Counted from the stretch's first letter, positions 36,370 through 46,702 are shown. The stretch: 50,871 nucleotides of DNA from an uncultured Ectothiorhodospiraceae bacterium (GCA_947258615.1 CAMYIX010000060.1:1-50871); one strand, 5' to 3'. The notes: generated by a model not told the origin, from the letters alone. Numbers and translations: made by a program.

Positions 36370-39300
36370 CTATCCATCCGCTTCGGGACTGCCCCACCAG
36401 GTCCGCAGCCGCCGCCGGGTGGCGATGCGCAGGTCGTCGGCAATCAGGTAGAAACACGGTATGGCGATCAGCACCACGGCGGTGGCGAACAGCAACCCGA
36501 AGCCGAGGCTCACGGCCATCGGTGACAGGAAGGCCGTCTGGCCGGTAGCAAAAAAGATCAGCGGCGAAATACCCAGGAAGGTGGTGATGGTGGTCAGCAG
36601 GATCGGCCGGGTGCGTACCCGGCCGGCCTCGACCAGGGCGTCGACGCGGCCCAGGCCCTCGCGGCGCATGCGTTCGGCGAAGTTGACCAGGATCAGCGAG
36701 TCGTTCACCACGATACCGGTCAGGGCAAGAAATCCGACCATGGAAAGAAACTGCAGGTTGTAACCGAACAGGAGATGCCCGAAGACCACCCCGATGAAAC
36801 CGAAGGGGATGGCGAACATCACCACCAGCGGGTCCAGCAGCGAGCGAAACAGGGTAGCGAGTATCAGGAAGATGATGGCCCCGGCGATCAGCAGGGCATC
36901 ACGCATCCCATCGAAGGACTCGGAGGCCTCCTTCTTCTCGCCCAGGAACAGCAGGGCATAACCGGGCAGCCGCTGCTCGAGATCGCTGAATTCGGTGCGC
37001 ACCTGTTCGGTCACCTCGAGCGCAGTGGTTACCTCGTCGTCCACCGCGGCCGTCACCAGTCCGAGCCGCAGGGTATCGCGGCGGCTGATGATATTCATGC
37101 CGCGACCCGCCCTGATATCGGCTACATCGCCCAGGTAGACCAGGCGCCCGTCATCCAGGGTGATCGGCAGGTTCTCCAGGTCGCTGCTCTGGCGGATGGC
37201 CTCAGGGTAGATCACCCGCACCGGTATACGCTCGTCACCGTAGGTGACATGCACCGCCTCGACGCCGAGAAACCCGGTCCGCACCGCATCGGCAAGATCG
37301 TTCTGCGTCATGCCGAGTTCACGGCCGCGCGCATTCAGGCTGTACTGGTATTCAAGCTTGCCGGCCTCGAGGTTCTGGCGCACGTCGTGCACCCCGGGCA
37401 GGCGTTGCAGGTAACTGACGATTTCACCGGCCTGGTCACGCAGTACATTCACATCCGCTCCGGTCACCCCGACCTCGATGTCCGCACCGGCCGGGCCACC
37501 CTGCGGCCGCTGGATCGCCACCCGCTGGATACCGGCAATGCCCTGGAAACGCTCGCGCAATTCATTGATGATGTCCTCGGTCGGCCGGGTTCGGCTTCCC
37601 TCCCACCTGAACTTCAGGCTGACCAGCGGGGTAATGAAACGCTCGATGAAGCCCTCGGGCCGCCGCTTTTCCAGGTCGATGACCAGCTGGATATAGTGGC
37701 TTCCCAGCTGGAAGCGGTTGAAGTCGATGAAGGTCACGCCCACATTGGTCAGCAGGGTGGACAGTTCATCGTCGTCCAGCGAACCCAGCACCACCTGCTC
37801 CATACGGGTGGCGAGTTTTGCCGTATCCTCCAGGCTGTAGGTGTTCGGGGCCTCGGCATTGACGAAGAACTGGCCGATATCGACATCATCGAACAGCTGG
37901 AATGGTATGCGCGTCAGCGCGAATACCATGGTCACCACCAGGATGCCGATGGCCAGCAGTGCCACGAAGTAACGATTGCACAGCGACCAGCGCAGCAGCC
38001 CGGTATAGCGCTCCAGCAGCGCAGCCCAGTCAACGCGACTGTTGCGTCTCCGGTCCCTGTGCACATGCAGCAGTTCCGCGGCGTGCGAGGGCAGCACCCC
38101 GAACGCCTCCCACAGCGAGCCCAGCAGGGCCGCGCTGACCACCACGGGAATCACCGCGATAAAGGCACCCATGGTGCCCTGGATCGCGAACATGGGCATA
38201 AAGGCCGCGACCGTTGTCGAGGTGCTGGCGACTACCGGCCACAGCACCTCGCGCGCACCAACGCGCGCCGCCTCCGCTGCCGGCTTGCCCATCTCCATGT
38301 GCCGGTACATGTTCTCGGTAACGATAATGGCATCGTCGACAATCAGACCGAGCGCGATCAGGAAGGCGAACAGCGACACCATATTGATGGTGTAGCCCAG
38401 GTAGTTGATCGCGGCGACGGCCACCAGGAAGGACACCGGGATACCCATGGCGGTGATCAGGGCCACCCGGAAATTGAGAAACAGGTAAAGCGACAACAGC
38501 ACCAGCGCCAGCCCCACCAGGCCGGAGGACTTGACGGTGTTCAGGCGTGTCCTGACATAGACCGACAGGTCGCTGAACAGGCCGACCCGGATACTGGACG
38601 GTAATTCGGACTTCAATTCCGCGGCAAAGGCGCGCACGGCATCCGACACGTCGATGGTCGAGGCGTCACGGGTCTTGGTCACCGTGAGGTTGACCGAGGG
38701 AGCGCCATTGAAACGCCCCAGGGTGACAGCCTCCTCCAGGCGCAGCTGGATCTGCGCCACCTCGCCCAGGGCGAGGGTCCCGCCCGAGGGATTGCTGCGC
38801 ACCACAATGCCCTTGATCTCCTCGGGGTCCGGTGCCACACCCCGGCCGCGCAACAGGATATCGCCCTCCTGCGCCTTCAGCGCCCCTCCCGGCAGGTCGC
38901 GCAGGTTGGCACGTACCGCGGCCATGACCTGCCCCAGCGACACCTTGCGCGCTGCCAGTTCGAAGGGATCGACCTCGACCCAGATCTCCCACTCCCGGTC
39001 ACCGGCCACGCCCACCGTGGCGACACCCGGCAGCTGCAACATGCGCTGCTTGATGCTGTCGGCCCGGTCATAGAGATACCCCCGCGCCACTTTCCCGTAG
39101 AGGGTCATGCTGATCACCGGGAAGCGGGTCTTCATGCGGAGCAGCTCGGGCTCCTCGGCCTCTTCCGGCAGGTCGGTGATCTGGTCCAGGGCGGTCTGCG
39201 CGTCGCGCATGAACTGGTCGACATCGGTACCCGGCTTGAGCTTGATGACGATCGACGACATGCCCTCGTTGCTGGTCGACGTCATGACATCGATGTCCGC

Positions 39301-39522
39301 CATGCCGTCGAATTCCTCCTCGACGGGCAGGGTGACCTGGCTTTCGACCTCCTCCGGCGAGGCGCCCTCGAATTCGACACTGATACGCACAGAATCCAGC
39401 TCCACGACCGGGAACATCTCCTGGGGCATGGCACGCCAGGACAGGACCCCGAGGATCAGCACGATCCCGAGCAGCAGGTTGGTCACCAGGGGATTGGCAA
39501 TCGAGTAGCGAATCAGTGACAT
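36370..39522 (-). CDS. RND-family efflux transporter, inner-membrane subunit
   Basis: This 1050-aa AcrB-like (HAE1) protein has twelve expected helices, two large periplasmic loops and the start MSLIRYSIANPLVTNLLLG. Helix 4 has the proton-relay pair in GLIVDDAIIVTEN. Helix 10 reads GIVVNDSLILVNF, so the Lys of AcrB is absent, as in a divergent subgroup of the superfamily. The substrate cannot be told. The adaptor is encoded 11 bp upstream in the same direction. No TolC-like outer-membrane factor is nearby, so a shared one must be used. Confidence 0.92.
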   Translation of the reverse strand: MSLIRYSIANPLVTNLLLGIVLILGVLSWRAMPQEMFPVVELDSVRISVEFEGASPEEVESQVTLPVEEEFDGMADIDVMTSTSNEGMSSIVIKLKPGTDVDQFMRDAQTALDQITDLPEEAEEPELLRMKTRFPVISMTLYGKVARGYLYDRADSIKQRMLQLPGVATVGVAGDREWEIWVEVDPFELAARKVSLGQVMAAVRANLRDLPGGALKAQEGDILLRGRGVAPDPEEIKGIVVRSNPSGGTLALGEVAQIQLRLEEAVTLGRFNGAPSVNLTVTKTRDASTIDVSDAVRAFAAELKSELPSSIRVGLFSDLSVYVRTRLNTVKSSGLVGLALVLLSLYLFLNFRVALITAMGIPVSFLVAVAAINYLGYTINMVSLFAFLIALGLIVDDAIIVTENMYRHMEMGKPAAEAARVGAREVLWPVVASTSTTVAAFMPMFAIQGTMGAFIAVIPVVVSAALLGSLWEAFGVLPSHAAELLHVHRDRRRNSRVDWAALLERYTGLLRWSLCNRYFVALLAIGILVVTMVFALTRIPFQLFDDVDIGQFFVNAEAPNTYSLEDTAKLATRMEQVVLGSLDDDELSTLLTNVGVTFIDFNRFQLGSHYIQLVIDLEKRRPEGFIERFITPLVSLKFRWEGSRTRPTEDIINELRERFQGIAGIQRVAIQRPQGGPAGADIEVGVTGADVNVLRDQAGEIVSYLQRLPGVHDVRQNLEAGKLEYQYSLNARGRELGMTQNDLADAVRTGFLGVEAVHVTYGDERIPVRVIYPEAIRQSSDLENLPITLDDGRLVYLGDVADIRAGRGMNIISRRDTLRLGLVTAAVDDEVTTALEVTEQVRTEFSDLEQRLPGYALLFLGEKKEASESFDGMRDALLIAGAIIFLILATLFRSLLDPLVVMFAIPFGFIGVVFGHLLFGYNLQFLSMVGFLALTGIVVNDSLILVNFAERMRREGLGRVDALVEAGRVRTRPILLTTITTFLGISPLIFFATGQTAFLSPMAVSLGFGLLFATAVVLIAIPCFYLIADDLRIATRRRLRTWWGSPEADG

Positions 39523-39533
39523 TGAACCGGGAC

Positions 39534-40709
39534 CTACTGTGCGCCCAGGATGTGCACCGACTGGCCGTCACTGTAGGCCGCCACATCGCTCACCACAACG
39601 TGCTCGCCGACGGCCAGGCCGCTGCGGATCACCTGCAGGTCACCGACGCGACGTCCGGTCTTGACCTCGACCCGTGACAACCGCCCATCGACGACCCGGA
39701 ACACGTAGGCCCGGCCCTCGTCCAGCAACACCGCCGTCAGGGGCACGGCGATCACGTTGTCCAGTGTATGCAGGGGCAACTGCACACGCGCCAGCATACC
39801 GGGCCGGGCCTGGTCGCCAGGCACCCGCACGCGCAGGGCGTGGGTGAAGGTCTCCGGATCGGGGTCCGGCTGCAGCGCAACAATGCTTCCCTCCAGCTGC
39901 AGTTCGCCCAGGCTGACGCTTACCCGCTGGCCCTGCACCAGGGCCTGTGCCAGTTCGCCGCGCACCTCGACATAGAGGTCGAGCCGGGTGGTGTCGATCA
40001 GTTCAACGACCGGCTGGCTTGGCGTCACATAGTCACCCACCTGTACCTCGACGCTATTCACGGCACCGGCGAACGGTGCCCGCAGGCGGGTACGCTCCAG
40101 GTCACGTGCTGCCCGGTTGTGCTCCGCTTCCAGCAGCCCCAGCCGCGATGTCGCCAGTCCGGTACTGGCCCTGAGCTGCGCCACCTCCGATTCCAGCTGC
40201 AACAGCCTGATGCGGGCCTCGTCAAGGCGCGACTGCGAAATCAGCGAGTCCTTGCCGAGTTTCTCCAGACGCACGACCTCGCTCTTCTGCAAGGCATGAT
40301 TGCGCCTGGCCAGTACCAGCAACTCCCGATCACGGCGGATATTGCCGGTCTCCAGCTCGAGTTGTGCCTCGGCCCTGGCCAGGGCATCACGGTAGTCATC
40401 CAGCGCCATCGCCAGCAGCACGGCACCCGCCTCGACCCGCTGGCCGGGCTCGACCCGGCGCTCACTGACCTGTCCGCTGAGTTCGAAATGCAGCGCGGTC
40501 TTGCGCATCGGCTCGAGGCGTCCGCTCACGGTCTCCCGAGGCAGCAGCGTATGGGTGGCCACCCGGGTCACCGTGACATTCGAAACCGCCGCCTCCACCA
40601 GATCGGGGGTACGGTCCGGACGCGTCAGGATCAGCAGCACCACGCTCAGGGTGACCAGCGCAACCACGACCAGGTAACGCAAAGACTTGCCCTTGTGCCT
40701 TGAATTCAT
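39534..40709 (-). CDS. RND periplasmic adaptor (membrane fusion protein)
   Basis: One N-terminal membrane helix (about residues 8-28, SLRYLVVVALVTLSVVLLIL) is followed by a lipoyl-type half-motif (LHFELSGQVSERRVEPGQRV) and a helical hairpin of about 100 residues with many Glu/Leu/Arg. A second lipoyl half (RAPFAGAVNSVEVQVGDYV), a beta-barrel and a membrane-proximal domain complete it. It links the RND pump to an outer-membrane channel. ATG 40709 gives 391 aa; GTG 40718 is a possible earlier start. It is divergent from lptD. Confidence 0.9.
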   Translation of the reverse strand: MNSRHKGKSLRYLVVVALVTLSVVLLILTRPDRTPDLVEAAVSNVTVTRVATHTLLPRETVSGRLEPMRKTALHFELSGQVSERRVEPGQRVEAGAVLLAMALDDYRDALARAEAQLELETGNIRRDRELLVLARRNHALQKSEVVRLEKLGKDSLISQSRLDEARIRLLQLESEVAQLRASTGLATSRLGLLEAEHNRAARDLERTRLRAPFAGAVNSVEVQVGDYVTPSQPVVELIDTTRLDLYVEVRGELAQALVQGQRVSVSLGELQLEGSIVALQPDPDPETFTHALRVRVPGDQARPGMLARVQLPLHTLDNVIAVPLTAVLLDEGRAYVFRVVDGRLSRVEVKTGRRVGDLQVIRSGLAVGEHVVVSDVAAYSDGQSVHILGAQ

Positions 40710-40867
40710 AGATAACACATTGATTACAAAATATTTGAATACCGAGCCATTCTATGCGATTTTACTCCACGCCTGCCAGCCGCCAGCGCGGCCGGATACC
40801 CGTCGCATACCCCGGGATCACCCGCAACCAGACACGCCGACATTCGCCACTCTCCCGGACACATGAA

Positions 40868-43255
40868 ATGAGCTATCGCATCCCCCTGTTGCTGAGCGCG
40901 AGCCTGCTGCTGCCTCCCGGCATGCCGCACGCCGGCGTCTCGCCCTGGGCATGCCAGGCGACCGGCAGCGATCACTGGGACTGCCCCGCCGCTGCCGGCC
41001 TGCTGGCGCAGGCCGATGTCAGCGAAACGGAGTCACCAGGGTCCGGACCGGGGCCGGCAGACACGCCGGCCACTGCAACCGGAGCGGGCGCACAGCCAAC
41101 TGCCGGCCGGCCCGACCCGATCGAGGAGCGCTGGCAACTCTGCCCGCCACCCGCAGAGCCCCCCTTCACGGCCCCGGTGCCGGCTGCCGACGGCGATGAC
41201 CGCATCCGGCTGTCGGCGGACACGGCGGAATCGAGCGGCACGGACATCCATACCCTGCAGGGCAATGCCGTGGTCAACTACGGGGACCGGCAGCTAAATG
41301 CCGATACCCTCATCTACGATCGCAACCTCGGCACGGTCGACGCCGAAGGCAGCGTGCGCTATCGCAGCCCGGGCCTGTACATCGACAGCGAGCGCGCACG
41401 CCTGTTCCCGGACGCGGACCGCGGCAGCCTGCATGCCATTGACTATGTACTGCCCGAATCACATGGCCGGGGCAACGCCAGCGTCGCCCACCTGGAAGAC
41501 CGCCAGCGCCAGCATCTCGAACAGGCCAGCTATACCACCTGCGCGCCCGGCAACAGCGACTGGGTACTCGCGGCTGACGATGTGCAGCTGGACCAGGAAA
41601 CCGGCACCGGGGTCGCGCACAACGCAAGGCTGCGCCTCAAGGGCGTGCCGGTACTGTATACACCCTACATCAGCTTCCCGATCGACGAGCGGCGCAAGTC
41701 CGGTCTGCTGGTGCCCAGCTTCGGCCAGTCGGGTGAGACCGGTATCGACCTGACCCTGCCCTATTACTGGAATATTGCACCCCACCGGGATGCCACCCTG
41801 ATCCCGCGTTACATGCGCGACCGTGGCTTGATGCTGGGGACAGAATTCCGCTACCTCAACAGGAAAAGCCGCGGGACGCTCAACCTGGAGTACCTGCCAT
41901 CGGACGATATCTTCGGCAATGACCGGCATGCCGTGTCGCTGGAGCACAACTGGAACCCGGCGGCGCGTCTGCGTACCCGGCTTGTCGTCAAGGACGTCTC
42001 GGACAGCGATTATTTCGAGGACCTGGGCACCGGGCTGGTCCAGTCCAGCGCCACCCACCTGGAACGCAGCGCGCTGGCCACCTGGAACGGGGACGGCTGG
42101 ATCCTCCAGGGACGCCTGCAGGACTACCAGACCATCGACCCCCGGATTGCCGAGTCCAGCAAGCCTTACCGGCGCCTGCCCCAGATACGCTTCAGCGCCA
42201 CACCGCCGCAGCGCTTCCATGGCCTGCAGTTCGCGCTGGACTCTGAATTCACCGAGTTCGACCAGGACGTGCGTGTCAGCGGCGCACGCCTCGACATCCT
42301 GCCGCGCGTCAGCCTGCCGCTCAACCGGGCCGCGTGGTTCATGGAGCCCGCGCTCAGCCTGCGTCACACCGCCTACCGGCTGGACAATGTCAGCCCGGGC
42401 GACCCGGACAGCCCCGAGCGCACCACCCCGGTGTTCAGCCTGGATGCCGGCACCTTCTTCGACCGCACATTCAGCTGGAGGGACAGCGCCTATGCCCAGA
42501 CCCTGGAACCGCGCCTGTTCTATCTGTATGTGCCGAGCAGGGACCAGGACGATATCCCGGTATTCGATACCGGTGAATACGAATTCAATATCTGGCAGCT
42601 GTTCCAGGAGAACCGTTTCAGCGGACCGGACCGGATGGGCGACGCCAATCAACTCGCGCTGACCCTGACCACCCGCATCCTCGAACCGGCCACCGGCGTA
42701 CAGAAATTCAGCGCCAGCCTGGGCGAACTGTTATATTTCCGCGACCGCAAGGTCACCCTGCCCGGCCAGAGCGTGGAGACCACCAGCCGCTCCGATGTCA
42801 TCGGCGAACTCGGGCTGGAGCTGGACTCCGGCTGGAATGCCGGTGCCGGTATCATCTGGGATCCGCACGAGCGCACCACCCGGCGCAGCGATTTCCGGGT
42901 CCAGTACCGGGCCGGCAAGCGCCGGCTGCTCAACCTGTCCTACCGCTACCGTGATGAGACCCTGGAGCAGACGGACTTCTCCGTGCTCTGGCCGCTGGGG
43001 CGCAGCTGGCATGTCATCGGCCGCTGGAACTATGCCCTGGACAGCCGCGAGACCCTGGAGGCAATTGGCGGTTTCGGCTACGAGAGCTGTTGCTGGGCCG
43101 CCCAGCTTGTCGGCCGCAGTTATGTCAACGACGAGGACGGCGACCGCAATACCGGGATCTACCTGCAGGTCGAACTCAAGGGGCTGACCAGCAGCGGCCG
43201 CCAGGTCGATCGCCTGCTTGAACGTGGTATCCTAGGTTACCAATCGGTTTATTGA
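40868..43255 (+). CDS. lptD: LPS-assembly protein LptD
   Basis: LptD is the outer-membrane barrel that, with LptE, inserts lipopolysaccharide. A signal peptide covers about 1-22. The W-x-C...W-x-C motif (Cys29, Cys39) and WQLCPPP lie in the mature N-terminus. An OstA/LptA-like jellyroll follows (about 98-220: TLQGNAVVNYGDRQLNADTL), then the LptD barrel from about 260. The Cys pair at about 741-742 (GYESCCWAAQL) can form the disulfides needed for plug assembly. ATG 40868 was chosen because it starts a good signal peptide; the open frame extends 38 codons further up. The protein is 795 aa. surA follows after 12 bp. Confidence 0.95.
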   Translation: MSYRIPLLLSASLLLPPGMPHAGVSPWACQATGSDHWDCPAAAGLLAQADVSETESPGSGPGPADTPATATGAGAQPTAGRPDPIEERWQLCPPPAEPPFTAPVPAADGDDRIRLSADTAESSGTDIHTLQGNAVVNYGDRQLNADTLIYDRNLGTVDAEGSVRYRSPGLYIDSERARLFPDADRGSLHAIDYVLPESHGRGNASVAHLEDRQRQHLEQASYTTCAPGNSDWVLAADDVQLDQETGTGVAHNARLRLKGVPVLYTPYISFPIDERRKSGLLVPSFGQSGETGIDLTLPYYWNIAPHRDATLIPRYMRDRGLMLGTEFRYLNRKSRGTLNLEYLPSDDIFGNDRHAVSLEHNWNPAARLRTRLVVKDVSDSDYFEDLGTGLVQSSATHLERSALATWNGDGWILQGRLQDYQTIDPRIAESSKPYRRLPQIRFSATPPQRFHGLQFALDSEFTEFDQDVRVSGARLDILPRVSLPLNRAAWFMEPALSLRHTAYRLDNVSPGDPDSPERTTPVFSLDAGTFFDRTFSWRDSAYAQTLEPRLFYLYVPSRDQDDIPVFDTGEYEFNIWQLFQENRFSGPDRMGDANQLALTLTTRILEPATGVQKFSASLGELLYFRDRKVTLPGQSVETTSRSDVIGELGLELDSGWNAGAGIIWDPHERTTRRSDFRVQYRAGKRRLLNLSYRYRDETLEQTDFSVLWPLGRSWHVIGRWNYALDSRETLEAIGGFGYESCCWAAQLVGRSYVNDEDGDRNTGIYLQVELKGLTSSGRQVDRLLERGILGYQSVY

Positions 43256-43267
43256 CGGAAATCAGGC

Positions 43268-44578
43268 ATGAAATCCCTATCCCAGCTGATCGGCGTGGCC
43301 CTGGCCCTGCTGCCCCTGGCCGGTGTCGCGCAAACAGAGAGCAACGATCTCTCCGCCCCCCGACTGCTCAACCGCATCGTTGCGGTGATCAACGACGACA
43401 TCATCACCAGCAGCGAGCTGGACCACGAGATGGTGTCGATCTCTGCCGAGTTGCAAAAGAAAGATACCCAGCTGCCGCCGCGCGCCATCCTGGAAAAACA
43501 GGTACTGGAGCGGCTGATCGTCAAGCGACTGCAACTGCAACTTGCGGAAAACAGCGGCATTCGCATCGACGATACCACCCTGAATAACAAGCTGCAGGAA
43601 CTGGCCAGGGCGAACGGCGTCACCCTGACCCAGTTTCGCAGCGTGCTCGAACGCGACGGCTACGACTATGCCCGGTTCCGCGAGGACCTGCGCCAGGAAA
43701 TGGTCATCAACCAGGTGCGCCGGCAAATGGTAGGCAGCCGTCTGAATGTCAGCGACCAGGAGGTCGACAACCTGCTCGCCAACCTGGAAGCAAGCGGTCA
43801 GGGCGATGCCCAGTACCATCTTGCGCACATCCTGATTGCCATTCCCGAGGCCGCCAGTCCCAAGCAGATAAAGGCAGCAGAACAGCGTGCCGGGCAGGTA
43901 CTTGCCAGTCTCGCCGCCGGGGCCGACTTTTCCCGTACGGCCATCGCGGAGTCCGACGGCCAGACGGCCCTCGACGGGGGCGATATCGGCTGGCGCAGCC
44001 TGGGCCAGATGCCGACCCTGTTCGTGGAACCGCTGAAGTCGCTGCAACCCGGTGCGGTATCGGAGCTGATCCGCAGCCCCAGCGGCTTTCATATTATCAA
44101 GCTGATCGAACAGCGCGGCGGTGAACGCTACGTGGTCAAGCAGACCCGGGTACGCCACATCCTCCTCAAGCCGGATGCCCTGCATTCGGACGAGGAAACC
44201 AGGATACGCCTGCAACAGCTCGAACAACGCATCCGTGGCGGGGAGGATTTCGCGACCCTGGCCAAGGCGAATTCCCAGGACACCCTGTCTGCCGCCAAGA
44301 GCGGTGACCTTGGCTGGGTCAATCCGGGGGACCTGGTCCCGGCGTTCGAGGAGACCATGAACAAACTGCAGCCCGGGCAACTCAGTCAACCCTTCAAGTC
44401 CCAGTTCGGCTGGCACATCCTCGAGGTCATGGAACGGCGTGACTATGACAGCACCGAAGAATACAAGCGCTCCAGGGCCCGCCAGTTGATACGCTCACGC
44501 AAGAGCGACGAACAGCTGCTGCTCTGGCTGCGGCGCCTGCGTGACGAGGCCTATGTCGAGTACCGGCTCGACTCATAG
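43268..44578 (+). CDS. surA: Periplasmic chaperone/peptidyl-prolyl isomerase SurA
   Basis: A signal peptide (cleaved near AGVAQ) is followed by a SurA N-domain ([20 protein letters not shown] and onward). Two parvulin domains start near [14 protein letters not shown] and [14 protein letters not shown], and a short C-terminal helix closes the protein. It escorts barrel proteins, including LptD, to the Bam complex. It has 436 aa, and its gene follows lptD in the common order. Confidence 0.96.
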   Translation: MKSLSQLIGVALALLPLAGVAQTESNDLSAPRLLNRIVAVINDDIITSSELDHEMVSISAELQKKDTQLPPRAILEKQVLERLIVKRLQLQLAENSGIRIDDTTLNNKLQELARANGVTLTQFRSVLERDGYDYARFREDLRQEMVINQVRRQMVGSRLNVSDQEVDNLLANLEASGQGDAQYHLAHILIAIPEAASPKQIKAAEQRAGQVLASLAAGADFSRTAIAESDGQTALDGGDIGWRSLGQMPTLFVEPLKSLQPGAVSELIRSPSGFHIIKLIEQRGGERYVVKQTRVRHILLKPDALHSDEETRIRLQQLEQRIRGGEDFATLAKANSQDTLSAAKSGDLGWVNPGDLVPAFEETMNKLQPGQLSQPFKSQFGWHILEVMERRDYDSTEEYKRSRARQLIRSRKSDEQLLLWLRRLRDEAYVEYRLDS

Positions 44579-44595
44579 CCCTTGCAGTCCCCCAG

Positions 44596-45594
44596 TTGCC
44601 TGAACCGACCCTACGCATCGCACTGACGCCGGGCGAACCGGCCGGCATCGGGCCCGACCTGTGCCTGCAGCTGGCACAGCAGGCCCATGCCGTCGAACTG
44701 GTCGCCATCGGCGATCCCGCCCTGCTGGAGGCACGCGCCGCCACCCTGCAACTGCCCTTCCGCTACCGGCTGCTGGATCCGGCCTCACCAGCGCGCGGCT
44801 CCAATGCCGGCGAACTCTGCGTGCTGCCGGTTGCCCTGCAGGCACATCCGGCTTGCGGCCAGCCGGACCCGGCCAATGCCCGCTACCTGCTGGAGACCCT
44901 GGACCGGGCCGTGGAGGGCTGCCTCAGCGGGCTGTTTGCCGGCCTGGTCACCGGGCCGCTCAGCAAGGCCGTGATCAACGAGGCCGGCATTCCCTTCAGT
45001 GGCCACACCGAATACCTGGCGGCCGCCAGTCGCAGCCGCGACGTGGTCATGCTACTGGCCGCACCGGGTCTGCGGGTGGCGCTGGCCACCACCCACGTTC
45101 CCCTGTCCCGGGTCAGCGAACTGATTACCCGCGAGCGGCTGGAACGGGTGCTGCGGGTCCTGCATGCCGGGCTGGTAAAAGACTTCGGTATCGCCCGGCC
45201 GCGCATCAGTGTCTGCGGCCTCAACCCCCATGCCGGCGAAGGCGGCCACCTCGGCCGCGAGGAAATCGATACCATCGGCCCGGCCCTGCAGGACCTGCGT
45301 GCGCAGGGCATGGACCTCGACGGTCCGGTGCCGGCCGACACCGTGTTCACCCCCCGGCACCTGGAGAAGACGGATGCCGTGCTCGCCATGTACCACGACC
45401 AGGGACTGCCGGTGCTCAAGCACATGGGATTCGGCCGGGCGGTGAACATCACCCTGGGACTGCCGATCGTGCGCACCTCGGTCGACCACGGCACGGCCTT
45501 CGACCTGGCCGGCACCGGCCGCACCGACACCGGCAGCCTGCAGGCGGCCATCGAGAGTGCGATCGAAATCGCCGGGCATCGTTCCGGAGCCTGA
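44596..45594 (+). CDS. pdxA: 4-hydroxythreonine-4-phosphate dehydrogenase PdxA
   Basis: PdxA is a pyridoxal 5'-phosphate pathway enzyme. The substrate and metal motifs are visible: [22 protein letters not shown] and [15 protein letters not shown]. The 332-aa length is normal. The start appears to be TTG 44596, since no ATG or GTG precedes [16 protein letters not shown] in frame. No clear Shine-Dalgarno is visible, so coupling to surA (18 bases upstream) is likely. In many relatives rsmA would follow directly; here a transposon and a cytochrome gene intervene. Confidence 0.94.
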   Translation: MPEPTLRIALTPGEPAGIGPDLCLQLAQQAHAVELVAIGDPALLEARAATLQLPFRYRLLDPASPARGSNAGELCVLPVALQAHPACGQPDPANARYLLETLDRAVEGCLSGLFAGLVTGPLSKAVINEAGIPFSGHTEYLAAASRSRDVVMLLAAPGLRVALATTHVPLSRVSELITRERLERVLRVLHAGLVKDFGIARPRISVCGLNPHAGEGGHLGREEIDTIGPALQDLRAQGMDLDGPVPADTVFTPRHLEKTDAVLAMYHDQGLPVLKHMGFGRAVNITLGLPIVRTSVDHGTAFDLAGTGRTDTGSLQAAIESAIEIAGHRSGA

Positions 45595-45600
45595 AATCAT

Positions 45601-45631
45601 TCACCGCGGAGACGCGGAGAACGCAGAGAAA
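45601..45631. repeat. Outer inverted repeat, left
   Basis: TCACCGCGGAGACGCGGAGA continues into ACGCAGAGAA. Its near-complement is at 46570-46600, and a further copy of the same family lies at 49411-49443. It belongs to a known class of intergenic repeat, made of CGCGGAGA/ACGCAGAG units, found across many genomes. Confidence 0.75.
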
Positions 45632-45660
45632 CAAAATTTCTACAGGCTAAGAAAAAAGAA

Positions 45661-45681
45661 AAAAGGGGACAGATTTATTTT
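45661..45681. repeat. Terminal inverted repeat of transposase element, left
   Basis: AAAAGGGGACAGATTTATTT plus one T; its exact 21-base reverse complement is at 46456-46476. It starts just beyond the transposase stop codon. Confidence 0.95.
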
Positions 45682-46364
45682 TTGCGCGGTCGGCCGCGGC
45701 CACTGGTTCCAATCCGCCGTCCAAGCTTCACCTCGGTCTCGGCAATGAAGCGCTCACCACCCGTGAGTTGCCCGCGCAGTACGGCGTGGCGTATGAGCGC
45801 CAGTTCAGAGTCCCGAATTCCGGAGGAGATCCAGGTTCGGTAGCGTTGCTGGCGATCCGCCTCCGTTTCGCCAAGGGCGATGTAACAGGGATCCCGATCC
45901 AGCCATTCGCTCTCCTGCTCACCCACCTTGGCTCTGTAGCTGGACCAGCGGTACTGCTCAGGTAAGGCGACCATCTGCGCCCTGACCGGATTAAGCTCGA
46001 CATACCTGCAGCATGCCAGCAGATAGCACTCTGTTTCTATCGGGCTTGATTTGTAGCGACCTTCCCAGAGACTGCCGCTGCGCCTTTCCAGGGTGTTCAC
46101 TCGTCTGGTTTGCCTACCCGCCAGGCGCTTCATCAACAAACCCAGATTCGCCGGGTTGGCGCCGGGATCCACAACCAGATGGATGTGGTTGGTCATCAGG
46201 CAATAGCTGTAGATCCTGCATCCCAGTCGGCTTTTCCATTCCGACAGGTTCTCGAGGTAATAGAGGTAGTCGCGCTCTTGTGCGAATACCGCTGCACGGT
46301 TGTGTCCTCTTTGTACGACATGGTGCGAGCAGTTCGCCAGAACGATGCGTGCCTTCCTTGGCAT
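45675..46364 (-). CDS. REP-associated tyrosine transposase (Y1/HUH family)
   Basis: The HUH motif is seen in CLMTNHIHLVV and the catalytic Tyr in CCRYVELNPVRAQMV. The N-terminus MPRKARIVLANCSHHVVQRG is typical for RAYT proteins. It would cut and join single-stranded DNA at hairpin-forming repeats. The protein is complete at 229 aa with no frameshift and ends in a basic tail (GRGRPRKK). It lies between the 21-bp inverted repeats, its stop inside the left one. Confidence 0.93.
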   Translation of the reverse strand: MPRKARIVLANCSHHVVQRGHNRAAVFAQERDYLYYLENLSEWKSRLGCRIYSYCLMTNHIHLVVDPGANPANLGLLMKRLAGRQTRRVNTLERRSGSLWEGRYKSSPIETECYLLACCRYVELNPVRAQMVALPEQYRWSSYRAKVGEQESEWLDRDPCYIALGETEADRQQRYRTWISSGIRDSELALIRHAVLRGQLTGGERFIAETEVKLGRRIGTSGRGRPRKK

Positions 46365-46455
46365 CGGTTTCCTCCGGGGTGTTTCTCACCCGGAGGCTAG
46401 GACTCGGGGAAGTAATATCCAATCGGATATTTGCTGAAAGTAGATGGAAATATGG

Positions 46456-46476
46456 AAAATAAATCTGTCCCCTTTT
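46456..46476. repeat. Terminal inverted repeat of transposase element, right
   Basis: Exact reverse complement of 45661-45681. It lies 91 bases before the transposase start codon, so the element carries a short 5' leader. Confidence 0.95.
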
Positions 46477-46569
46477 CTCTTGGATAATTGTCATTCTCGG
46501 TTCGGTGTTGTTGCAATAATGTCTTCTTTGCGTCCTTTGCGCCTTTGCGGTGAGAAGTTATTTGTGGAT

Positions 46570-46600
46570 TTTCTCTGCGTTCTCCGCGCCTCGGCGGTGA
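46570..46600. repeat. Outer inverted repeat, right
   Basis: TTCTCTGCGTTCTCCGCGCC and following bases are the near-complement of 45601-45631 with a few differences. Just left of it (about 46523-46557) stands a related block rich in TTTGCG units. Confidence 0.75.
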
Positions 46601-46702
46601 ATTATTGTTTTCTGACGCCACGTTTCCTGCCTCTCTGCAGCTGCACTGGCGCATCGCTCTTGCGCATCCCTGCGCCCGCGATGTACCTACATCCCTGTAG
46701 GC

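Larger units (their letters stand above)
45661..46476 (-). mobile_element. REP-associated Y1 transposase element (RAYT)
   Basis: A single transposase gene is bounded by perfect 21-bp inverted repeats, about 816 bp in all, set inside a further pair of imperfect inverted repeats (45601-45631 and 46570-46600). This is unlike an IS200/IS605 element with subterminal hairpins only. It looks like a domesticated or REP-linked unit, sited between pdxA and the cytochrome gene. Confidence 0.85.

Noticed and set aside
36775..38604. 609-aa frame on the plus strand
   Set aside because: It is antisense to the RND transporter gene, is rich in His/Gln/Arg/Asp as expected for the complement of GC-rich coding DNA, and has no domain.
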